A stretch of 64,000 nucleotides of DNA from JBBRSD01 sp038245725 (GTDB taxonomy: Bacteria > Actinomycetota > Coriobacteriia > Anaerosomatales > JAAXUF01), in NCBI GenBank assembly GCA_038245725.1, contig JBBRSD010000003.1:62001-126000 (forward strand). The letters are read 5' to 3'. Made by a program: the position numbers and the translations under genes. This document shows, one piece after another, positions 59,924-64,000 of the stretch. Position 1 is the first letter of the stretch. Each line of letters starts with the position of its first letter. The notes below the pieces were generated by a model. The model worked only from the letters and a program-made list of their open reading frames with translations, did no database searches and was not told where the DNA came from.

Positions 59924-60517
59924 TCAGGCGGGGTCGTCGTCCCGCAGTTCCTTCTGCAGGCGTTGGAGCCCACGGGCGTACGTCTCGGCGTCGCCGTATT
60001 CGAAGAACTTCGGATACCTGTCGTGCGTCGCCAGGACTCCGCGCGCGTGCTTGATAGGGCAGAAATACTGCTCGGTGCGCGCTGCGATCTCCCGGAAGTA
60101 ACTTGCGAGGCCGTTTGCGTACGAGCAGTAGAAGCAGTTGAACTGCTGGATCGGGTTGAGGTACGGGAGGTCGCCTCGATCGAGCGCGAGATAGTCTGAC
60201 CGTCTGACCTTGGCGATGCCGTAGATCGGGAAGCAGATCGCCTGGTAGCTGAAGCAGAACAGGTCGAGCAAGGCGAGCGGGATAAAGCCCGAGTAGATCA
60301 CAGGTGACACGAGCAGGCTGAGTGGCGTCACCCCCGCGAACCAGCGCAGTAGCCCGATCTTGCGAAGACGCTGCTGGGCGATGACCGCCTCACTGAACCT
60401 GACGCGGCCGTTCTCGATGAAGACGCCTAGATCCTCGCGCTTCTTGTCGTAGACCGTCTCAATCTCGCCTTCGAGCTCACGAATCTGAGCGACGAGCTCG
60501 TCGATGGTGCTAGCCAT
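59924..60517 (-). CDS. Conserved membrane protein with a CFYCSYANG motif
   Basis: A 197-residue protein: a short coiled coil (about 1-50, ELVAQIRELEGEIETVYDKKRE), two hydrophobic helices (about 65-110), then YLNPIQQFNCFYCSYANGLASYF and YFCPIKHARG. The clustered Cys/His (CFYC ... CPIKH) could bind a metal or haem. I have no family name for it. The ATG at 60517 follows GGGAGG; the frame to 60631 was rejected. Confidence 0.72.
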   Translation of the reverse strand: MASTIDELVAQIRELEGEIETVYDKKREDLGVFIENGRVRFSEAVIAQQRLRKIGLLRWFAGVTPLSLLVSPVIYSGFIPLALLDLFCFSYQAICFPIYGIAKVRRSDYLALDRGDLPYLNPIQQFNCFYCSYANGLASYFREIAARTEQYFCPIKHARGVLATHDRYPKFFEYGDAETYARGLQRLQKELRDDDPA

Positions 60518-60725
60518 AGGTGCCTCCCGGCGCGTGTGCGTGCCCCAGGAAGCGGCCGATACAGCGGCGGCTGCTGCCCCATGAGTGGCGCGATCCCGAC
60601 CGGCGGTCGGCGGTGCGCTTCTGTCCAGCATACCCGCTCACGCTCGGCTCGGCGTGGCGTGCGCAGTTAACGCCGAGACACCGGCACAGGCCGGTGGACT
60701 TGCCCTGCAGCGCGCGAGTAATTAC

Positions 60726-60739
60726 CGTAGGAGCCTACG
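60726..60739. promoter_or_regulatory. Short inverted repeat before the Fn3-like protein gene
   Basis: CGTAGG, AG, CCTACG: 6-bp arms with a 2-bp centre, 8 bp before the ATG at 60747. It could be an operator or an mRNA hairpin affecting translation. Confidence 0.3.
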
Positions 60740-60746
60740 AAGTGCG

Positions 60747-61451
60747 ATGTGGGAGGCCAACCTGAGCGATTTTGGGCCGAGAGGCGACTTAGGACAGATC
60801 CGCCAGCGTCCGTATCGGCGTGGCGGTGGGAACGACCGCGAGCAGCGGCTGCAGATCACCATGGCTGTCGGTGCCGCGATTCTGCTGTTGCTAGGTGTGG
60901 GTATCGGTTTCTCGCTCGGCCGGTTCACCGCGCCGAAAGCCACGGCGCCCGCTCCGGTCATCACCCAGACCGAGACGACACTTCCCGCCGAGCCGACCGT
61001 GGACACTTCGACGGCCGACGCCTCGGCGAGCCTTGACGCGAGCATTACCGACCAGACCAGCGCATCCGTCGAGCCAACGTCTGACACGAAGAGTCCGCCT
61101 CGGCCAAGGCAGTTGGCTCCGGCCAACGGCGAGAGCGTCAACACGTCACGCGTGAACCTGCGATGGTCGAAGGTCAAGGACGACAGCGGCCTTGCAGTGA
61201 CGTATTCGTTCGAGATCCAGGACCGCCGCTCAGGCGGAACCTACGGCAACGCGCAAACCATCGACAAGCTCAAAGCTAATTCGTACTCGGTGCGCGTGCT
61301 GTCCGTCCGGCGCCGTTGGCGCGTATGGGCAATCGATGCCGCCGGAAACGCGAGCAGTAAGAGCGTGTGGCGCAGCTTCGTACGCACGATCGTGATTCCG
61401 AAGAAGTCCACGGACTCGAGCTCCACCGGCACGACCACCACCGAACACTAA
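60747..61451 (+). CDS. Membrane-anchored protein with an Fn3-like ectodomain
   Basis: A 234-residue protein: a cytoplasmic basic head (about 1-35), a transmembrane helix (about 36-58, ITMAVGAAILLLLGVGIGFSLG), a Thr/Ser/Pro-rich linker, and a fibronectin-like domain (about 118-215). The domain has LAPANGESVNTSRVNLRWSKVKDDSG to WRVWAIDAAGNAS. Function unknown. The ATG at 60747 was chosen because the frame upstream to 60585 has no coding character. Confidence 0.68.
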   Translation: MWEANLSDFGPRGDLGQIRQRPYRRGGGNDREQRLQITMAVGAAILLLLGVGIGFSLGRFTAPKATAPAPVITQTETTLPAEPTVDTSTADASASLDASITDQTSASVEPTSDTKSPPRPRQLAPANGESVNTSRVNLRWSKVKDDSGLAVTYSFEIQDRRSGGTYGNAQTIDKLKANSYSVRVLSVRRRWRVWAIDAAGNASSKSVWRSFVRTIVIPKKSTDSSSTGTTTTEH

Positions 61452-61540
61452 CGGCGTCAGAACGGCGCGCTACACTGCGGCGCACGCAAACGCGTCCGAT
61501 GCCGTACTCCCCCGCGACTGATCTGAGAGGCAAGCGTCGC

Positions 61541-63376
61541 ATGCCGCTTCGCACCAGTTCGATCGACGATACCCTCGCCGAGGTATTCGGCTACCACGAG
61601 TTCCGTCCCCACCAGAGAGAGATCGTCGAGCACGTCACCGGGGGCGGAGATGCGTTCGTCCTCATGCCCACCGGTGGCGGCAAGTCCCTGTGCTTCCAGA
61701 TTCCGGCGCTGCACCGCGCCGGCACCGCCATCGTCGTCTCGCCGCTCATCTCGCTGATGAAAGACCAGGTCGACGCGTTGCGCGCCAACGGTGTGGCGGC
61801 GGCGTGCCTGAACTCATCGCTCTCAACTGAGGACTCGAGTGCGGTCCTGCGCGATCTGCGCGCGGGCTCCCTCGACCTGCTCTACGTCGCGCCCGAGCGT
61901 CTCATGCTCGACGGCTTTCTCGAGCTGCTGCGAACGCTCGAAATATCGCTGTTCGCGATCGACGAGGCGCACTGCGTCAGCCAGTGGGGCCACGACTTCA
62001 GGCCGGAGTACGTCCGGCTCGGCGAGCTGCGAGGCCGTTTCCCAGCGATCCCGCTCATCGCCATGACGGCTACCGCCGACGATCAGACGCGCGAGGACGT
62101 CCGTCAACGGCTGCACCTCACAGCGGCGCCGGTATTCTCGGCGGGGTTCGACCGGCCCAACATCCGCTACGCCGTCGTCGACAAGCGCTCGGGACCGGCG
62201 CAGCTCGCCGCGTTCGTGGCTGGGCGGCCGGGTGACTCCGGCATCGTCTACTGCCTCTCGCGCAAGCGCGTAGAGGAGGTCGCGAAGCGGCTGCGCAAGG
62301 AAGGCGTGGCGGCGTCGGCGTACCACGCGGGCCTGCCTTCGGCCGAGCGCACGCGGGTCCAGGATGCGTTCCTGCGCGACGACGTGCGCGTCGTGGTCGC
62401 GACCGTTGCGTTCGGGATGGGCATCGACAAGCCCGACGTGCGCTTCGTGGTGCACTACGACATGCCGAAGAACATCGAAGGCTACTACCAGGAAACGGGC
62501 CGAGCAGGCCGAGACGGGCTGCCCGCGGAAGCGCTCTGCCTCTTCGGCCTGCAGGATGCCGTGACCGCTCGCACGCTGATCGAGTACGGCAACAACCCCG
62601 AGCAGGTGCGCGTCGAGCTGCACAAGCTCTCGGCGATGATCGCCTTCGCCGAGGCGACCACGTGTCGGCGCAAGGTGCTGCTGGGCTACTTCGGCGAGCA
62701 CCTCGCCCAGGACTGCGGGAACTGCGACGTCTGCCTCGACCCGCCTCAGCTCTACGACGCCACGGTCGATGCGCAAAAGGCGCTCTCGGCGGTTGTGCGC
62801 ACCACCGAGCGCTTCGGGATCGGCCACGTCATCGACGTGCTGCGCGGCCATGACACCGAGAAGATTCGCCAGTGGGGCCACGACCAGCTCAGCGTGCACG
62901 GCATCGGCCTGGAGCTCTCGCGTGACGAGTGGACGAGCGTCATCCGCCAGCTGATCCACCATGGCTACCTGCGCCAGGACATCGCGGCATACTCAGCGCT
63001 CAAGCTGCAGAACGGGGCGCGCGAGGTGCTGCGCGGCGAGGTCGAGTTGCGCTTCGCCCGGCCGCGCGTGAAGCCGCCGAAAGAGGAGAAGAAGCCGAAG
63101 CGCAGCGCCGCTCTGGGCGGCTCGCGCGGTGTGGACGAGAACGGCATGGAAGTCGTCGTCGACGAGGAGCTCTTTGAGCGCCTCCGAGAGCTGCGCCGAA
63201 CCCTCGCCGCCGAGCAGGGCGTGCCGGCCTACGTCGTGTTCGGCGACCGCTCGCTCGCGGACATGGCCGCGAGCAAGCCTGCGACCCGCGAAGAGTTCCT
63301 CGGCTGCCACGGCGTGGGCAAGGCCAAGCTCGAGCGATACGGCGAGGCGTTCATCGAGGCAATCGCGGCGGGATGA
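61541..63376 (+). CDS. recQ: ATP-dependent DNA helicase RecQ
   Basis: A 611-residue superfamily 2 helicase for recombination and fork repair. Walker A is MPTGGGKSLCFQ, Walker B IDEAHCVSQWGHDFRP. Motif VI is ETGRAGRDG. The RQC zinc site is CRRKVLLGYFGEHLAQDCGNCDVC. The HRDC domain at the end has FERLRELRRTLAAEQGVPAYVVFGD. The ATG at 61541 follows AGAGG and starts just before the helicase core; MPYSP at 61499 is an alternative. Full length for the family. Confidence 0.95.
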   Translation: MPLRTSSIDDTLAEVFGYHEFRPHQREIVEHVTGGGDAFVLMPTGGGKSLCFQIPALHRAGTAIVVSPLISLMKDQVDALRANGVAAACLNSSLSTEDSSAVLRDLRAGSLDLLYVAPERLMLDGFLELLRTLEISLFAIDEAHCVSQWGHDFRPEYVRLGELRGRFPAIPLIAMTATADDQTREDVRQRLHLTAAPVFSAGFDRPNIRYAVVDKRSGPAQLAAFVAGRPGDSGIVYCLSRKRVEEVAKRLRKEGVAASAYHAGLPSAERTRVQDAFLRDDVRVVVATVAFGMGIDKPDVRFVVHYDMPKNIEGYYQETGRAGRDGLPAEALCLFGLQDAVTARTLIEYGNNPEQVRVELHKLSAMIAFAEATTCRRKVLLGYFGEHLAQDCGNCDVCLDPPQLYDATVDAQKALSAVVRTTERFGIGHVIDVLRGHDTEKIRQWGHDQLSVHGIGLELSRDEWTSVIRQLIHHGYLRQDIAAYSALKLQNGAREVLRGEVELRFARPRVKPPKEEKKPKRSAALGGSRGVDENGMEVVVDEELFERLRELRRTLAAEQGVPAYVVFGDRSLADMAASKPATREEFLGCHGVGKAKLERYGEAFIEAIAAG

Positions 63377-63389
63377 CGCGAGACCCGGC

Positions 63390-64000
63390 CTACACCAGCT
63401 CCAACCTCACGGTCGTCACGCAGTCCACCGTATCCTCGACGATGAAGCCCAGCTCCTCGACCACCTTGAGCATGCGGCGGTTGCTCGATGAGATGTAGCC
63501 GCTGATCTCGCGCAGCCCCTTCTCCTCGGCGATTCCTATGATGATGTCGGTGAGCTTGAAGCCGAGACCTTTGCCCTGGAAGTCGTCGTGCACGACGACC
63601 GCGAACTCGCCCTTGCCACGGTCGGCTTCACCCATCAGGCGGCCGACACCGATGATCCGCTTCTTCTTGCCACGCGTGAGCTCGGCCACGATCGCCATCT
63701 CGCGGTCGTAATCGATGTTGGTGAAGCGTACGAGCATCTCGTGGTCGATGTTCACGAGGTTTTCGAAGAAGCGCCCGCGCAGCGTCTCCTCGGACATCGT
63801 CGCGAGCATCTCGGCCTCCATCGGCTCGTCTTCCGGCCGAATGGGGCGCAGGAGTATCTCGGTGCCGTCCGAAAGCTTCCACGGGGTGACGTAGCGCGTC
63901 GGGTAGGGGGTGATGACGAGGTGCGGCGCCTTCGGCTTGCCCGCAAGCACCGACTCGTCGATGACGATGCGGGCGTCAACGGCGCAGGCCTTGCCGCCGG
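63390..64000 (-). CDS. C-terminal part of an ADP-forming acyl-CoA synthetase / GNAT acetyltransferase fusion (partial)
   Basis: The gene enters from beyond the right edge. The first visible residues, DARIVIDESVLAGKP, match the end of an ATP-grasp acyl-CoA synthetase domain. The following 170 residues are a GNAT domain: LRPIRPEDEPMEAEMLATMSEETLRGRFF, then FAVVVHDDFQGKGLGFKL with the acetyl-CoA loop, then SSNRRMLKVVEELGF. The layout is that of Pat-type protein lysine acetyltransferases fused to an acetate-CoA ligase-like part. Convergent with recQ. The 5' end is outside the window. Confidence 0.9.
   Translation of the reverse strand, partial: GGKACAVDARIVIDESVLAGKPKAPHLVITPYPTRYVTPWKLSDGTEILLRPIRPEDEPMEAEMLATMSEETLRGRFFENLVNIDHEMLVRFTNIDYDREMAIVAELTRGKKKRIIGVGRLMGEADRGKGEFAVVVHDDFQGKGLGFKLTDIIIGIAEEKGLREISGYISSSNRRMLKVVEELGFIVEDTVDCVTTVRLELV

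Overview
This window is a 64 kb stretch of a high-GC bacterial chromosome that looks like a Gram-positive, probably anaerobic actinobacterium of the Coriobacteriia kind (inference). The basis is the high GC, the frequent GTG/TTG starts, the many cell-wall hydrolases, one PASTA kinase and actinobacterial families such as PFL/UPF0210. The gene order yabE-rsmA-veg-ispE-...-spoVG-glmU-prs-ctc-pth is the one known from Firmicutes. No rRNA or CRISPR array is present. Two tRNAs (Gln, initiator Met) are.

Layout. 0.3-8.6 kb: housekeeping run (3D-domain wall protein, RsmA, Veg, IspE, nucleotidyltransferase, SpoVG, tRNA-Gln, GlmU, Prs, L25/Ctc, Pth). 8.6-23 kb: M23 and NlpC/P60 wall hydrolases, a two-subunit ferredoxin:NADP/sulfide-dehydrogenase-type flavoprotein, a LytTR regulator with a surface-protein operon, UPF0210/UPF0237, and a TldD/TldE pair. 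23.3-29.5 kb: a 6.2 kb integrated element in the 3' end of the initiator tRNA gene, bounded by a 47-bp perfect direct repeat. It holds an integrase, an XRE repressor, an excisionase-like protein, an HUH replication protein and a single-chain MmeI-type restriction-modification enzyme. 29.6-45.4 kb: PASTA kinase, then an arsenic/redox region. 45.5-64 kb: HD-GYP signalling protein, HATPase protein, secreted proteins, peptidase M19, two DUF1611 paralogues, FKBP, bacteriohemerythrin, DagK, RecQ and the end of an acyl-CoA synthetase/GNAT fusion.

The main discovery is a set of three probable selenoprotein genes within 9.6 kb, each of which looks like a truncated gene to a standard caller. They are an ArsM-like methyltransferase (UGA at 32673-32675), the arsenosugar radical-SAM enzyme ArsS (UGA at 32868-32866, minus strand) and a BCP/PrxQ-type peroxiredoxin (UGA at 41374-41376). 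In each case the in-frame UGA stands exactly where the family has a functional cysteine, and the coding frame continues after it. Each UGA is followed by a hairpin at the spacing known for bacterial SECIS elements. The ArsS hairpin has a bulged U and a GGTCC loop, closely like the E. coli fdhF element. UGA is otherwise an ordinary stop here.

Other non-gene structure: a GCCGAGA/TCTCGGC word strongly over-represented in the host backbone but nearly absent from the element; three CRP-like palindromes upstream of three exported-protein genes; a shared direct-repeat operator upstream of two haem-protein genes; and paired integrase arm-type sites at both ends of the element. Where a start codon was moved from the longest ORF, the reason is given in the entry.
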